Shown: positions 25,685 through 36,349, counted from the first letter of the stretch. The stretch is DNA of 64,000 nt from Bacteroidia bacterium (GCA_033391075.1 JAWPMV010000001.1:2170001-2234000), one strand, 5' to 3'. The notes: generated by a model not told the origin, from the sequence alone. Made by a program: numbers and translations.

Positions 25685-26362
25685 ATGATAAAAGTTACCG
25701 ATCTGGAAAAATATTATAAAACGGATGAACTCCAGACGATCGCCCTTAATAAGCTAACCTTTGAAGTTGAAAAAGGAGAATTTGTAGCCGTCATGGGTCC
25801 ATCCGGATGTGGAAAATCTACCCTGCTCAATGTATTGGGTATGCTGGATGATTCTGATGGAGGCAGCTTCATTTTCAATGGAGAAGAAGTGAGCAATTAC
25901 AATGAGCGCAAGAGAGCCTATATCCGAAAACACCACATTGGATTTGTTTTCCAAAGCTTTAACCTCATTGACCAACTTTCTGTCTACGAAAATGTGGAAC
26001 TCCCGCTGATTTACACGGGCGTAAAGAAATCCGAGCGCAAAAAGCGTGTACATGAGTTGCTGGAGAAAATGGAGATCATGCATAGAAGGAAGCACTTTCC
26101 TCAGCAGCTTTCCGGAGGTCAACAACAAAGGGTGGCTGTCGCAAGAGCAGTGATCAATAATCCTAACCTCATTCTGGCGGATGAGCCAACGGGAAACCTG
26201 GATAGTAGCAATGGAAATGAAGTGATGGATTTGCTTACGGATCTGAATCGCCAGGGCGCTACCATTATCATGGTTACCCATAGTGAACATGACGCCAAGT
26301 TCTCTCACCGCATTATCCGTATGCTGGATGGACAAAAGGTAACTGAAAACAGCCTCGTTTAA
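25685..26362 (+). CDS. ABC transporter ATP-binding protein, MacB/LolD type (first of two)
   Basis: 225 residues from ATG 25685 (MIKVTDLEKYYKTDELQTIAL). An ATG at 25628 would add 19 residues and is not typical of the family. Walker A is GPSGCGKST, Q-loop FVFQSFNLI, signature LSGGQQQRVAVARA, Walker [14 protein letters not shown] with intact D-loop, and switch VTHSEHD. All catalytic residues are present. MacB/LolD-type ATPases power transporters that use periplasmic mechanotransmission and work with adaptors and TolC. The permeases encoded downstream lack a fused ATPase domain and must borrow this one or the one at 46012. Confidence 0.95.
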   Translation: MIKVTDLEKYYKTDELQTIALNKLTFEVEKGEFVAVMGPSGCGKSTLLNVLGMLDDSDGGSFIFNGEEVSNYNERKRAYIRKHHIGFVFQSFNLIDQLSVYENVELPLIYTGVKKSERKKRVHELLEKMEIMHRRKHFPQQLSGGQQQRVAVARAVINNPNLILADEPTGNLDSSNGNEVMDLLTDLNRQGATIIMVTHSEHDAKFSHRIIRMLDGQKVTENSLV

Positions 26363-26445
26363 ATCTATTCGAGTCGTCCGCACAAAACACATCCCATTAT
26401 ATCGTTCAACACGCTAGCATTTTCAGGAATGCATACCCTTCCTGT

Positions 26446-26643
26446 TTGCTGCATAAGGCTTTGGTAAGTATGCTATTATTCAGAATAAAATGGTTGGAGA
26501 GCTTTGAGTATGAGTACCTCATCTCAGGCTGGGAGTTAGCATTAGTAGCATCTGCTGCCTTCCTTATTGTCATGCTTGGTTTTCGGTTTCATCCCTTCAA
26601 GGCTTCGCTTTTCAATCCTCTTGAAAGGCTCAAAACAGACTAA
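26446..26643 (+). pseudogene. Remnant of an FtsX-type permease C-terminus
   Basis: The frame encodes 65 residues ending RIKWLESFEYEYLISGW...FRFHPFKASLFNPLERLKTD. It lines up with the last ~55 residues of the intact permease ending at 29022 (NKWLESFEYQLPISIWVF...SNPVDSLKTE), including the KWLESFEY stretch and the final NP-x-x-x-LKT(D/E). Nothing upstream in the gap 26363..26445 restores the rest of a permease. It is best read as a degraded ninth copy, deleted at its 5' side. Translation as a small membrane protein cannot be excluded. Confidence 0.6.
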
Positions 26644-26649
26644 AAGATT

Positions 26650-29022
26650 ATGCTACAGAGTTATTTCAAATTAGCGATCCGAAACCTGATCCAAAACAAG
26701 ACCTATTCTTTGATCAATGTGGTAGGACTATCTATCTCATTAGCGGTCTTTTTTCTCATGTTTCTTTGGGTAAAGGATGAGTATAGCACAGACCAATTCC
26801 ACGAAAAAGGAGATCGTCTCTATCGAGTCAAACGGACCGTTCCTCTGGAAAATAATGTGCTGGATGTTATCAATGGAGTCAGTTTCCCACTCCTAAATGC
26901 AGCTGTTGAAGAATTGCCAGAAGTTGAAGCCTATATAACTCTGGGCCAAAGCTTTGAAGATAATCTTCGCATCGGAGATGAAGATTTTCGTGCTCAGGGT
27001 ACCTTTACCAATGCTGATTTCTTTGAGAGTTTTTCCTATCCCGTCCTTATCGGGGATATCAAACAATTGGATGAAAAAAGAGAATCTATAGCGATTTCGG
27101 AAAATCTGGCTGAACGCATTTTTGGTCAAAAATGGCGGGAGAAAGCTTTAGGAGAGGTGATAAGTATTCTGGATAATGGAGATTTTAGTGTGGAAGCAGT
27201 CTATGCAGATTTCCCTTCCAATTCTTCTCTTCAGAATGATTTTTACTACAGTTTTTTCAATTACCTCGACAAAAATGAGTGGATGGAAGAGTGGGGAAAC
27301 AATGGCATGTTTGGAGCTCTTCGTTTGGTAGAAGGTGCTAATCCAACAAGGGTGGGTGAAAAACTGCAAGCCATCTTTCAAGCCAATATTTCCGGAGATG
27401 AGAAAGAAGGTTGTTTGCTGCAAAAATATGGAGATCACTATCTCTATGGTCAGTTTGATGAAAGGGCTCAGATAAGTGGAGGTAGAATAGAATATGTTCA
27501 AACTTTTTCCCTCGCAGCTTTACTCTTACTCATCATTTCCTCAATCAATTTTGTAAACCTGGCTACCGTAATCGCTACAAAAAGAGCGCGTGAAGTTGGA
27601 GTAAGAAAAGTACTGGGTGCTCATAAGAAAACGCTTGTCGGGCAATTCATGACAGAGGCTGCCATCATAACCTTGATTTCTGTGGTATTAGCCCTGCTGT
27701 TTGCACGTTTACTACTTCCGGAGGTAAATGAGCTTTCTGATAAGCTGCTTAGCATGGATGTACGGCAACCCATATTTGTGATAGGCATCTTGCTGATCTA
27801 TTTCCTGACGACTTTGCTAACGGGAGCCTATCCATCCTTTATCATGTCTTCTTTCCGCCCGATCAATGTGCTCAAATCCAAGAGTAATAGTTCCGGGATA
27901 GGCTCTTCGGTAAGGAAAGGATTGGTAATCATCCAATTTGCTTTATCGCTCATGCTCATCCTTGGAGCAGTCGTGGTACAAAATCAGATTCAATACATCC
28001 ACAGCAAAAACCTGGGAATCAGCAAAGACAACATGATTTCTATTCATCAGGATGAATCTCTGACAAAAAAATATAGCGCTCTCAAACAAAAACTCGAAAA
28101 TTCTATGGGAATTGAAGGAGTGAGTTTGGTGGGACCTTCGCCTTTGAATATAGTTACATCAACCAGCGGCGTATCATGGCCTGGTAAACGGCTGGACCAG
28201 GAACACATCGAATTTAGCATGGTGTGGACCGCCCAGAATTTTCCAGAGGTTTTTGATATCCCCCTGGTCGCGGGAAGCTACTACAGAGAAGGACAAAAAA
28301 TTGATACTACCTACATCGTTCTTAACGAGACAGCTATTTCAATTATGGGTATAGAGGAACCCATAGGAAAAACTATCCAGTGGTGGGGAGCTCCTCGTGA
28401 AATTGCAGGAGTTGTGAAAGATTTTCATAATCGTTCCATGCATGATAAGATTGCTCCTACCGCTTTCTTACTTGAACAAGATGATGCCGGTTGGATGTAT
28501 GTAAAGGCCCATGAAGGAGAAATGCCTATAGCACTTAATAGCGTTCAGGCTGCTTTTAAAGAAATTCTTCCTGATTTGCCCTTGCACTATGACTTTCTTT
28601 TGGACCAATACAAAGAAATGTATGCAGCTGAAATGTTGACAGCCAGGCTCGCCAATTATTTCGCAATCATATCCATTTTTATCTCCTGCCTGGGGCTATT
28701 CGGACTTATAAGTTTCATCGGACAGGAAAGAACCAAGGAAATAAGCATACGAAAAGTACTCGGTGCCAGCGTCGCTTCTATTGTGGCCCTTTTATCCAAA
28801 GACTTTATCAAACTAATCGCGATCGCCATCCTCATCGCCTTTCCTTTAGGATGGATCTTTATGAACAAATGGTTGGAGAGTTTTGAGTACCAACTTCCCA
28901 TTTCTATTTGGGTATTCACTTCTGTGGCAATTGCTGCACTCCTAATCGCCATGCTTACCATCAGTTTTCAAACCTTCAAGGCTGCGCTTTCAAATCCAGT
29001 GGATAGCCTAAAAACGGAATAA
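26650..29022 (+). CDS. FtsX/MacB-type ABC permease, copy 1 of 8
   Basis: 790 residues. Layout shared by all eight copies: a start of the form M-x-x-YFK-x-A-x-RN, a first membrane helix near residues 18-40, a MacB-like periplasmic domain (about 60-270), three helices, a second periplasmic domain (about 430-640), and three closing helices. Each FtsX core carries a cytoplasmic coupling motif: here RAREVGVRKVLGA near 314 and RTKEISIRKVLGA near 694. The duplicated core makes one chain equal to two MacB permease halves. No nucleotide-binding domain is fused. Its closest partner in sequence at the C-terminus is the relic just upstream. Confidence 0.93.
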   Translation: MLQSYFKLAIRNLIQNKTYSLINVVGLSISLAVFFLMFLWVKDEYSTDQFHEKGDRLYRVKRTVPLENNVLDVINGVSFPLLNAAVEELPEVEAYITLGQSFEDNLRIGDEDFRAQGTFTNADFFESFSYPVLIGDIKQLDEKRESIAISENLAERIFGQKWREKALGEVISILDNGDFSVEAVYADFPSNSSLQNDFYYSFFNYLDKNEWMEEWGNNGMFGALRLVEGANPTRVGEKLQAIFQANISGDEKEGCLLQKYGDHYLYGQFDERAQISGGRIEYVQTFSLAALLLLIISSINFVNLATVIATKRAREVGVRKVLGAHKKTLVGQFMTEAAIITLISVVLALLFARLLLPEVNELSDKLLSMDVRQPIFVIGILLIYFLTTLLTGAYPSFIMSSFRPINVLKSKSNSSGIGSSVRKGLVIIQFALSLMLILGAVVVQNQIQYIHSKNLGISKDNMISIHQDESLTKKYSALKQKLENSMGIEGVSLVGPSPLNIVTSTSGVSWPGKRLDQEHIEFSMVWTAQNFPEVFDIPLVAGSYYREGQKIDTTYIVLNETAISIMGIEEPIGKTIQWWGAPREIAGVVKDFHNRSMHDKIAPTAFLLEQDDAGWMYVKAHEGEMPIALNSVQAAFKEILPDLPLHYDFLLDQYKEMYAAEMLTARLANYFAIISIFISCLGLFGLISFIGQERTKEISIRKVLGASVASIVALLSKDFIKLIAIAILIAFPLGWIFMNKWLESFEYQLPISIWVFTSVAIAALLIAMLTISFQTFKAALSNPVDSLKTE

Positions 29023-29026
29023 AATT

Positions 29027-31408
29027 ATGCTACAGAATTATTTCAAAATAGCCTGGAGAAATATTGTCGCGAATAAAGGATTCTCCGCGATAAATGTAGG
29101 AGGTCTTTCAGTGGGAATGGCTGTGACTATCCTCATTGGTCTCTGGATCTTCTCAGAGTTATCTTTTAACAAAAACTTTGAGAACTATGATAGAATTGTT
29201 CAGGTATGGCAGCACAACAACTACAATGGCTTGATCGGTTCCCAGGTGTCTAACCCCGCAGCTATGGGGGAAGCTATTCGCAGTGAATATGGCGATCATT
29301 TCGAACATGTATTGCAGGCCTCGTGGAACAATAATCGTGCTTTGGCATATGGGGACAAACTCTTCTTTGAATCTGGAAATTACTTTGAATCCGGGGTGAC
29401 AGAAATGTTGAGCCTGGATATGGTTTGGGGAGGAAGAAATGGATTGGATGAAGTAAATTCTATCCTGTTATCTGAATCTGTAGCTGAGGTTTTCTTTGGA
29501 GAGGAAAATCCTGTAGGGAAGATTATTCGCCTGGATAATAAAGTCGATCTCTCTGTTGGTGGAGTGTATAAAGACCTGCCAGAGACCTCTACTTTTTATA
29601 CCATGAAATTCATATTGCCATGGAAATTATACTTGAGTCAAAACCCCTGGATTGAGAAAATGGAAAATCCCTGGGGAAGCAATTTTACCCAGACTTTTGC
29701 TCAGTTGACAGAGCAGGCAGATGTAGCATATGTTTCTACTCTTCTCAAGGATATCAAGCTAAATCGTGTTTCAGAAGGAGGAAAGAAATTCAAGCCTGAG
29801 GTATTCTTGCTACCCATGTCCAGATGGCATCTCTATTCCAATTTCGAAAATGGCATAAATACAGGTGGGCGTATCGACAATGTATACCTGTTTGGAATAA
29901 TAGGGATCTTCGTGCTGCTTCTTGCCTGTATCAATTTTATGAATTTGAGTACAGCTCGTTCAGAAAAAAGGGCAAAAGAAGTAGGCATCCGAAAAGCAAT
30001 TGGCTCTTTGAGAATCCAACTGGTGAGTCAGTTTTTTAGTGAGTCTATCCTGATCAGTTTTATCGCTTTTCTTTTCTCCATAATTCTGGTAATCCTCATC
30101 TTGCCCTATTTCAATTTACTGGCAGATTCAAAGATTAGTATCCTCTGGACAAATCCCTACTTTTGGTTATTAGGTATCCTTTTTAGTTTCCTAACAGGTA
30201 TCCTGGCAGGGGTTTATCCTGCACTTTATCTGTCCTCTTTTAATCCGGTTACTGTATTGAAGGGAGCTATCAAAACAGGTAAAACCAGAGCTATACCTCG
30301 CAAAATCCTGGTTGTTTCTCAATTTGCCATTTCCATCACCCTTATTATTGGAACCTTTATCGTCTATCAGCAAATCAAACATGCTCAAAATAGACCGCTA
30401 GGCTACCAAAAAGATGGACTCATAACTGTAGGAACCAATCCTGAAACGCATAAACACCTGGAGGTCATTCGTAACAGCTTGATAAATGCAGGAGCAATTG
30501 TAGAGATGACAGAAGCCCAGAGTCCTATTACTGCTGTTTGGAATACCAATGGAGGCATTGAATGGGAAGGGAAAGACCCTGACTTTGCAGTTGATTTTCC
30601 CAATAATTCGGTGAATTATGAATATGGGAAAACCATTGGATGGAATATCATTGAGGGGAGAGATTTTTCCAGAGACTTTGGGATGGATTCACTTGCATTC
30701 ATCGTGAATAAGTCGGCGGCAGATTTTATGGGAATGGAAGATCCCATAGGCAAACAACTTCGCTGGAATGATAAAGCTTATACGATAATCGGTATGGTTG
30801 AAGATATGCTAATTCAATCTCCGTATAAGCCTGTCAGACCTTCCCTGTTTCATCTTTCTACAGAAGAGGAAAATGTGTTCATCCTCAAATTGCATCCGGA
30901 AAAGAACCCGCTTGAGTCCTTACAAAAAATAGAAAAGGTTTTCCTTTCCCATAATCCGGCTATCCCTTTTGATGCTGAATTTGTAGATGAAGAATTCGCC
31001 AAGAAATTTGGCAATGAAAGAAGAATTGCAAGCCTCGCTGCATTTTTCACTGCCCTTGCCATATTCATTTCCTGCCTGGGTCTCTTTGGATTGGCTTCCT
31101 ATGTCGCGGAGCAAAGAACCAAGGAAATTGGTATTCGAAAAGTTCTGGGAGCTAGTGTCCCTCGTTTGTGGCAACTCTTGTCAAAAGACTTTATTGGACT
31201 TGTGCTGATCGCCTGTTTCATCGCTGTTCCCCTTGCATACTATTTCATGCATGAGTGGCTACATAAGTATGACTACCATACCTCCATTTCCTGGTGGGTA
31301 TTCCTGATTGCCTGTCTCGGCGCCTTAAGTATAACTCTCTTGACTGTGAGTTATCAGGCGATCAAAGCTGCAACGGCTAATCCTATTCAATCCTTGCGAG
31401 CAGAATAG
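29027..31408 (+). CDS. FtsX/MacB-type ABC permease, copy 2 of 8
   Basis: 793 residues, four bases after copy 1, so tightly co-translated. Coupling motifs are RAKEVGIRKAIGS near 316 and RTKEIGIRKVLGA near 697. The first periplasmic domain carries FNKNFENYDRIVQVWQ and NTGGRIDNVYLFGIIG. Copy 7 has matching SYNTSFENYSSIAQLYQ and NTGGAIDLVWLFAWIG, and the KAIGS form of the first motif, so copies 2 and 7 form a subgroup. The C-terminus is PIQSLRAE. What it moves is unknown; for the fold see copy 1. Confidence 0.93.
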   Translation: MLQNYFKIAWRNIVANKGFSAINVGGLSVGMAVTILIGLWIFSELSFNKNFENYDRIVQVWQHNNYNGLIGSQVSNPAAMGEAIRSEYGDHFEHVLQASWNNNRALAYGDKLFFESGNYFESGVTEMLSLDMVWGGRNGLDEVNSILLSESVAEVFFGEENPVGKIIRLDNKVDLSVGGVYKDLPETSTFYTMKFILPWKLYLSQNPWIEKMENPWGSNFTQTFAQLTEQADVAYVSTLLKDIKLNRVSEGGKKFKPEVFLLPMSRWHLYSNFENGINTGGRIDNVYLFGIIGIFVLLLACINFMNLSTARSEKRAKEVGIRKAIGSLRIQLVSQFFSESILISFIAFLFSIILVILILPYFNLLADSKISILWTNPYFWLLGILFSFLTGILAGVYPALYLSSFNPVTVLKGAIKTGKTRAIPRKILVVSQFAISITLIIGTFIVYQQIKHAQNRPLGYQKDGLITVGTNPETHKHLEVIRNSLINAGAIVEMTEAQSPITAVWNTNGGIEWEGKDPDFAVDFPNNSVNYEYGKTIGWNIIEGRDFSRDFGMDSLAFIVNKSAADFMGMEDPIGKQLRWNDKAYTIIGMVEDMLIQSPYKPVRPSLFHLSTEEENVFILKLHPEKNPLESLQKIEKVFLSHNPAIPFDAEFVDEEFAKKFGNERRIASLAAFFTALAIFISCLGLFGLASYVAEQRTKEIGIRKVLGASVPRLWQLLSKDFIGLVLIACFIAVPLAYYFMHEWLHKYDYHTSISWWVFLIACLGALSITLLTVSYQAIKAATANPIQSLRAE

Positions 31409-31459
31409 AAGAAAAGTTCAAAATGACTGATTCAATACTCCTAATTCACAGCTAACGTC

Positions 31460-33877
31460 ATGTTACAAAATTATATCAAAATGGCCTGGAGGAACCTTAT
31501 CAAGAATAAGGGCTATACCTTCATCAATGTATTTGGCCTGACGATAGGTCTTGCAGGCTGTCTATTAATCGGACTCTTTGTACAGGATGAACTATCCTAT
31601 GATAAAAAGCATCCGGATGCTGAGAGAAGTTACCGAGTATATGCTGAGAGAAATGGAGCAGGCGGAGAAGCAAGTTGGGCCGGGACCTCTCCGGCAATTT
31701 CGCCTAGTCTCAAACATGAATTCCCGGAAGTTGAGCAGACGCTGAGAATGTTCAACATAAGATCAAAACAACTATTCAAATACGGAGAGATCAGTGCTTT
31801 GGAAGAAAATGGATTTTTTGCAGAGCCTTCAATCTTTGAAATCTTCCATTTACCTCTACGCTATGGAGATCCCAAAACGGCCCTTGAAGGTACAAATAGC
31901 TTAGTCATCAGCTATCCCTTGGCGCAGAAGTACTTCAGAGATAAAGATCCTGTAGGCGAAACCCTGAGCATAAACGGGAACATCCATAAAGTATCGGCTG
32001 TGCTCGAGCCTCTAGGGGATCATTTTCATCTGGATATAAATTTCCTGAGCTCTTTTGCAGGGATTTTGTCAAGTGTACCTAAGGAAAGAATGGAAAGCTG
32101 GGTGTGGCAGGATTTTTCAAATTATGTGAAGTTATACCCTCAAACAGATATTCCTCAATTTGTTGATAAGCTCGGGACCTATGTAGAGAAACATGCCCAT
32201 CCGGAAACGGAAAAAATGGGATTTACCTATTACCTCAATTTGCAGAAGCTGGAAGACATACATCTGCATTCTTCGAGCTTTAGAAACGATCCTGCCCAAA
32301 AAGGAAATTACCAATATGTACTGGGATTATCTTTGATAGGCTTATTTCTATTATTCATTGCCTGTACAAACTTCATCAACATAAGTACGGCTCAGGCTTT
32401 CCGTCGGTCGCAGGAAGTAGGTGTCAGAAAGGTAATTGGAGCATTGCGAAGCCAATTGGCACTACAGTTTATGGGCGAAGCCATATTCATCGTGGCCATC
32501 TCCATGTTGTTTGCTGCCCAAATCACTCATTTTTTTATTCCTGAGCTCAATGAATTTACCGGTAAAAACCTGAGCTTTGACTGGTACCAAAGTCCCCTGA
32601 TCATGTTGATGATGTTGGGGATAATTCTGGCTACCGGGATTTTTTCAGGAGCCTATCCCGCTTTGATCATCTCAGGCTTTCGTCCAATCGCAGCTTTAAA
32701 AGGGATAAAAATGCTCCCGAGAGGTCGTGTTCAATCTTTGAGAAAGAGCTTGCTGACCTTACAGTATAGCTTGTCCACTTTGCTGATTATAACCACCATT
32801 ATTGTATTCCAGCAATTTGATTTCCTGGGGAAAAAGGATCTGGGTTTCGAGCAGGAACAATTGCTTCATTTTCCTATGAGGGGAAGCATGTTCAATGATT
32901 TTGAAAGCACAAAAGCTGAATTCCTAAGAGTGCCAGGTATAACTTCAGCAAGTAGCTGCTTCGGAATTCCCGGAGATATTGTATCAGGTGATAATATCAG
33001 GATACCCGGTGAGAATCCAAGAAACCTTTCAGCCCGAATATTTTGTGTTGATCATGATTATGTCAAAACCCTGGGCCTGGAAATTCTTGCGGGTAGAGAT
33101 TTTTCCAAAGAGATAAGAACCGATGTTGAAGAAGCATTTCTTATAAATGAGACGGCCATGCTAAACCTGGGATTGGGAAGCAGCCCGGAAGAAGCTATAG
33201 GCAAAGCACTGGAATGGGATAAGTGGAATGAAAGAGGTGAGGTTAAAAAAGGAAGAGTGGTTGGCGTAGTAAAGGACTTTCATTATACAAGTCTTCATGA
33301 GGAAGTTCAAAGTACAGTTTTACATATCTATCCGGGAGCCTATTGGAAAATGGCCCTTCGAATAAATACAGAAGAACTTAGCCAGGTCATAGCCTCTGTT
33401 AAGCAAAGCTGGGACAGTTTTGAGACCGGCTATCCTATAGACTACCAATTCGTTGAGGAAGGATTTGGAGCCATGTACGAACAAGAAAGAAAGCTGAACA
33501 GCCTTCTGTGGATATTTTCAGTATTAGCCATAACTATTTCATGTATCGGTGCCTTTGGACTGGCCAGTTATTCGGCAGAACAAAGACGCAAAGAAATAAG
33601 CATACGCAAAGTGCTGGGAGCTTCAACCAGCAGCATAATAACTCTACTCTCTAAAGATTTTCTCAAGCTCGTGATGATTTCATTGATCATCGCAACTCCA
33701 TTAGCCTGGTATTCCATGATTAGCTGGTTGGAAAGTTTTGCCTATCGCATAGACATCCAGTGGTGGATTTTCTTACTCGCAGGCTTCGCTTCCCTACTGT
33801 TTACTTTAATCACCATTAGCTTTCAAAGCATAAAAGCTGCGAACGCAAAGCCCGTTACAAGTTTAAAAACTGAATAA
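31460..33877 (+). CDS. FtsX/MacB-type ABC permease, copy 3 of 8
   Basis: 805 residues, preceded by a 51-base gap, the widest between the intact permeases. Coupling motifs are RSQEVGVRKVIGA near 317 and RRKEISIRKVLGA near 709. The periplasmic domains are diverged from copies 1 and 2 (DELSYDKKHPDAERSYRVYAERNG at the start). The stretch CFGIPGDIVSGDNIRIPG in the second periplasmic domain has the same place as CFGSPGASDNRWG in copy 8. The C-terminus is PVTSLKTE. It ends 12 bases before copy 4. Confidence 0.93.
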   Translation: MLQNYIKMAWRNLIKNKGYTFINVFGLTIGLAGCLLIGLFVQDELSYDKKHPDAERSYRVYAERNGAGGEASWAGTSPAISPSLKHEFPEVEQTLRMFNIRSKQLFKYGEISALEENGFFAEPSIFEIFHLPLRYGDPKTALEGTNSLVISYPLAQKYFRDKDPVGETLSINGNIHKVSAVLEPLGDHFHLDINFLSSFAGILSSVPKERMESWVWQDFSNYVKLYPQTDIPQFVDKLGTYVEKHAHPETEKMGFTYYLNLQKLEDIHLHSSSFRNDPAQKGNYQYVLGLSLIGLFLLFIACTNFINISTAQAFRRSQEVGVRKVIGALRSQLALQFMGEAIFIVAISMLFAAQITHFFIPELNEFTGKNLSFDWYQSPLIMLMMLGIILATGIFSGAYPALIISGFRPIAALKGIKMLPRGRVQSLRKSLLTLQYSLSTLLIITTIIVFQQFDFLGKKDLGFEQEQLLHFPMRGSMFNDFESTKAEFLRVPGITSASSCFGIPGDIVSGDNIRIPGENPRNLSARIFCVDHDYVKTLGLEILAGRDFSKEIRTDVEEAFLINETAMLNLGLGSSPEEAIGKALEWDKWNERGEVKKGRVVGVVKDFHYTSLHEEVQSTVLHIYPGAYWKMALRINTEELSQVIASVKQSWDSFETGYPIDYQFVEEGFGAMYEQERKLNSLLWIFSVLAITISCIGAFGLASYSAEQRRKEISIRKVLGASTSSIITLLSKDFLKLVMISLIIATPLAWYSMISWLESFAYRIDIQWWIFLLAGFASLLFTLITISFQSIKAANAKPVTSLKTE

Positions 33878-33889
33878 AAGCACATAATC

Positions 33890-36325
33890 ATGTTCCAAAA
33901 CTATATAAAAATCGCCTGGAGAAACCTTAGCAGAAATAAGGGATTTACCTTCATCAATATTCTTGGACTTAGTATAGGAGTTGCTGCTTGTATATTGATT
34001 TCTGTATACATCAACCACGAAAGTACCTATGACAGTCAGGTACCCAATGCATCCAATGTATATCGTCTGACCAATAATTTTTCAATTGATGGTAGGATGG
34101 AGTATGGGATTCACTTCTCAGCCATTATGGCACCCACTCTTGTTGCTGATTTTCCGGAGGTAGAAAATTCCGGTAGACTCATGGACAATGGGCTCTTTTA
34201 TGGAGCCGGGAGCAATGAGATTCAGTTTGGGGATGACCCTATGCAATTTCACGAAGAGGGCTTTTCCTATGCAGATCAGTCTATGGTCGATATCATGGGC
34301 ATTCAGATGATCTATGGAAATGCTGCGACAGCCCTTGCTGAGCCTAAGACGATCGTGATCTCTGAGAAGATGTCGCAGAAATATTTCCAGAATGAAAATC
34401 CTGTAGGGAAGGTAATGTTCCTCAATGGAGATAAAGAGGATCCCTTCACTATATCCGGGGTTATGGAAAATTTTGCCAGTAATTCTCATTTGGACTATGA
34501 ATTCCTCATAACCCTGACTGAGGTAGAGTTTAGTCCAGGGGAACAAACTCGCTGGCTTCAGAGCAATTATTTCACCTATGCGGTTTTAAAAGAGGGCACA
34601 GATCCGGATGAATTCGGAGATAAATTGGCAAGCCATATTATCCTGACCTATTTGAAACCCGCCATGAAAGAAGGAGGCTTTGCGATGTATGAGACGATAG
34701 AAGATAGTTCGGGTATAGCTTTGCAGGCGTTAACGGATATCAATTTGCGTTCGGGCCAGATTTCTTTTGAAGCCAGCTCCAGAAATGACATCAAAATCAT
34801 TTGGATCTTCGGGATTGTAGCCATATTTATTCTGGTTATTGCCAGCATCAATTTCGTCAATCTATCAACTGCAAAATCTATCAATCGCGCCAAGGAAGTA
34901 GGTATGCGGAAAGTGATAGGAGCTGTGCGTGGGCATTTGATTGGTCAATTCCTGATGGAATCGGTAATAATTACTCTCTTCGCCTTCCTGGTCGGAGGCA
35001 TATTATCTGTACTCTTATTGCCCTACTTCCACCAAATGTCAGGCATTGATCTGGTGATCCCCTGGTCAAATCCTCTATTTATTCCCGGCTTACTTGTAGC
35101 GGCAATAGTTATCGGGATAATGGCCGGACTTTATCCTGCCTTTTACCTATCCAAATTTAATCCTGTATCTGTCTTAAAGGGGAGAATGCATGCCAATGCA
35201 AAATCCGGGGGACTCAGGAGCAGTCTGGTTGTGATTCAGTTTGCCATCTCCATCATCCTGATTGTAAGCACTCTGATTGTAAATAAGCAAATGGACTTCA
35301 TCCTCAATTCAAAGATTGGATTTGAGAAAGAACAAGTGATCCAATTGTATGGAACCAATATGCTGGAAGATCAGGTCAGTACCTTCAAAAAGGAATTGGA
35401 AGAAATGCCTGGGGTAAGCAGTGTGAGTGTTAGTGATTACCTGCCCATAGAAGGAACCAAACGAAATGGGAACTCCTTTGTCAATGAAGGAAGAGATAAT
35501 ATCGATCCAACCGTTCCGGGACAAGCCTGGATCATTGATGAAGATTATTTGGGAACCCTGGGAATGACCCTAAAGGAGGGAAGAAATTTTAACAAAGAAA
35601 TGACCACAGATGATGATGCCGTTATCATCAATGAAGAAATGGTAAGCCGTCTTTTCCTGGAAGAACCCATAGGAAAGAAGATTTCTCGCTACGGAAGACT
35701 TTACGAGATCATAGGGGTAGTGGAGGATTTCAATTTCAATACCATGGAAGAAAAAGTACAGCCTTTGTGTTTCTTCCGGGGGATTAGTCCTTCTATTATT
35801 TCGGTGAAAGTACAGGCAGATGAAGTTTCCGGTATCATCGCAAATATGGATGCGAAATGGTCCCGGTTTATGCCCAATCTTTCCTTCCGCTATGAGTTTA
35901 TGGACCAGTCTTTTGCCCAAATGTATGAAGGCGTAGGACAGATTCGATCCATCTTTACCAGTTTTGCTATACTCGCCATTTTCGTAGCCTGTCTGGGCCT
36001 CTTTGCCCTCTCAGCCTATATGGTCGAACAAAGAAATAAGGAGATGAGTATCCGGAAGGTGCTGGGTGCTTCTGTCGAAAATATTTTCCAGCTTCTCACG
36101 AAGAATTTCCTCGCCCTGATCATCATATCCCTCATTCTGGCAATTCCTTTATCCTACTACCTGATGAATGGATGGCTGCAAGATTACGAATATAAGATCG
36201 ATATCAATTGGAGTGTATTTGCGATTGCAGGAGGTATGGCGCTGGCCATCGCTTTGCTCACCGTAAGTTTCCATGCTATAAAATCAGCCCTGGTAAATCC
36301 TATCGAACATTTAAGAGGTGAATAA
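33890..36325 (+). CDS. FtsX/MacB-type ABC permease, copy 4 of 8
   Basis: 811 residues, the longest copy. Coupling motifs are RAKEVGMRKVIGA near 333 and RNKEMSIRKVLGA near 714. The first motif sits ~16 residues later than in other copies because the first periplasmic domain is longer (inserts around FYGAGSNEIQFGDDPMQF and NGDKEDPFTISG). The start codon context, ATGTTCCAAAACTATAT, keeps the family opening. The C-terminus is PIEHLRGE, the least conserved of the eight. Confidence 0.93.
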   Translation: MFQNYIKIAWRNLSRNKGFTFINILGLSIGVAACILISVYINHESTYDSQVPNASNVYRLTNNFSIDGRMEYGIHFSAIMAPTLVADFPEVENSGRLMDNGLFYGAGSNEIQFGDDPMQFHEEGFSYADQSMVDIMGIQMIYGNAATALAEPKTIVISEKMSQKYFQNENPVGKVMFLNGDKEDPFTISGVMENFASNSHLDYEFLITLTEVEFSPGEQTRWLQSNYFTYAVLKEGTDPDEFGDKLASHIILTYLKPAMKEGGFAMYETIEDSSGIALQALTDINLRSGQISFEASSRNDIKIIWIFGIVAIFILVIASINFVNLSTAKSINRAKEVGMRKVIGAVRGHLIGQFLMESVIITLFAFLVGGILSVLLLPYFHQMSGIDLVIPWSNPLFIPGLLVAAIVIGIMAGLYPAFYLSKFNPVSVLKGRMHANAKSGGLRSSLVVIQFAISIILIVSTLIVNKQMDFILNSKIGFEKEQVIQLYGTNMLEDQVSTFKKELEEMPGVSSVSVSDYLPIEGTKRNGNSFVNEGRDNIDPTVPGQAWIIDEDYLGTLGMTLKEGRNFNKEMTTDDDAVIINEEMVSRLFLEEPIGKKISRYGRLYEIIGVVEDFNFNTMEEKVQPLCFFRGISPSIISVKVQADEVSGIIANMDAKWSRFMPNLSFRYEFMDQSFAQMYEGVGQIRSIFTSFAILAIFVACLGLFALSAYMVEQRNKEMSIRKVLGASVENIFQLLTKNFLALIIISLILAIPLSYYLMNGWLQDYEYKIDINWSVFAIAGGMALAIALLTVSFHAIKSALVNPIEHLRGE

Positions 36326-36349
36326 TTGAACTCCCCAAAGCCTGAAATT

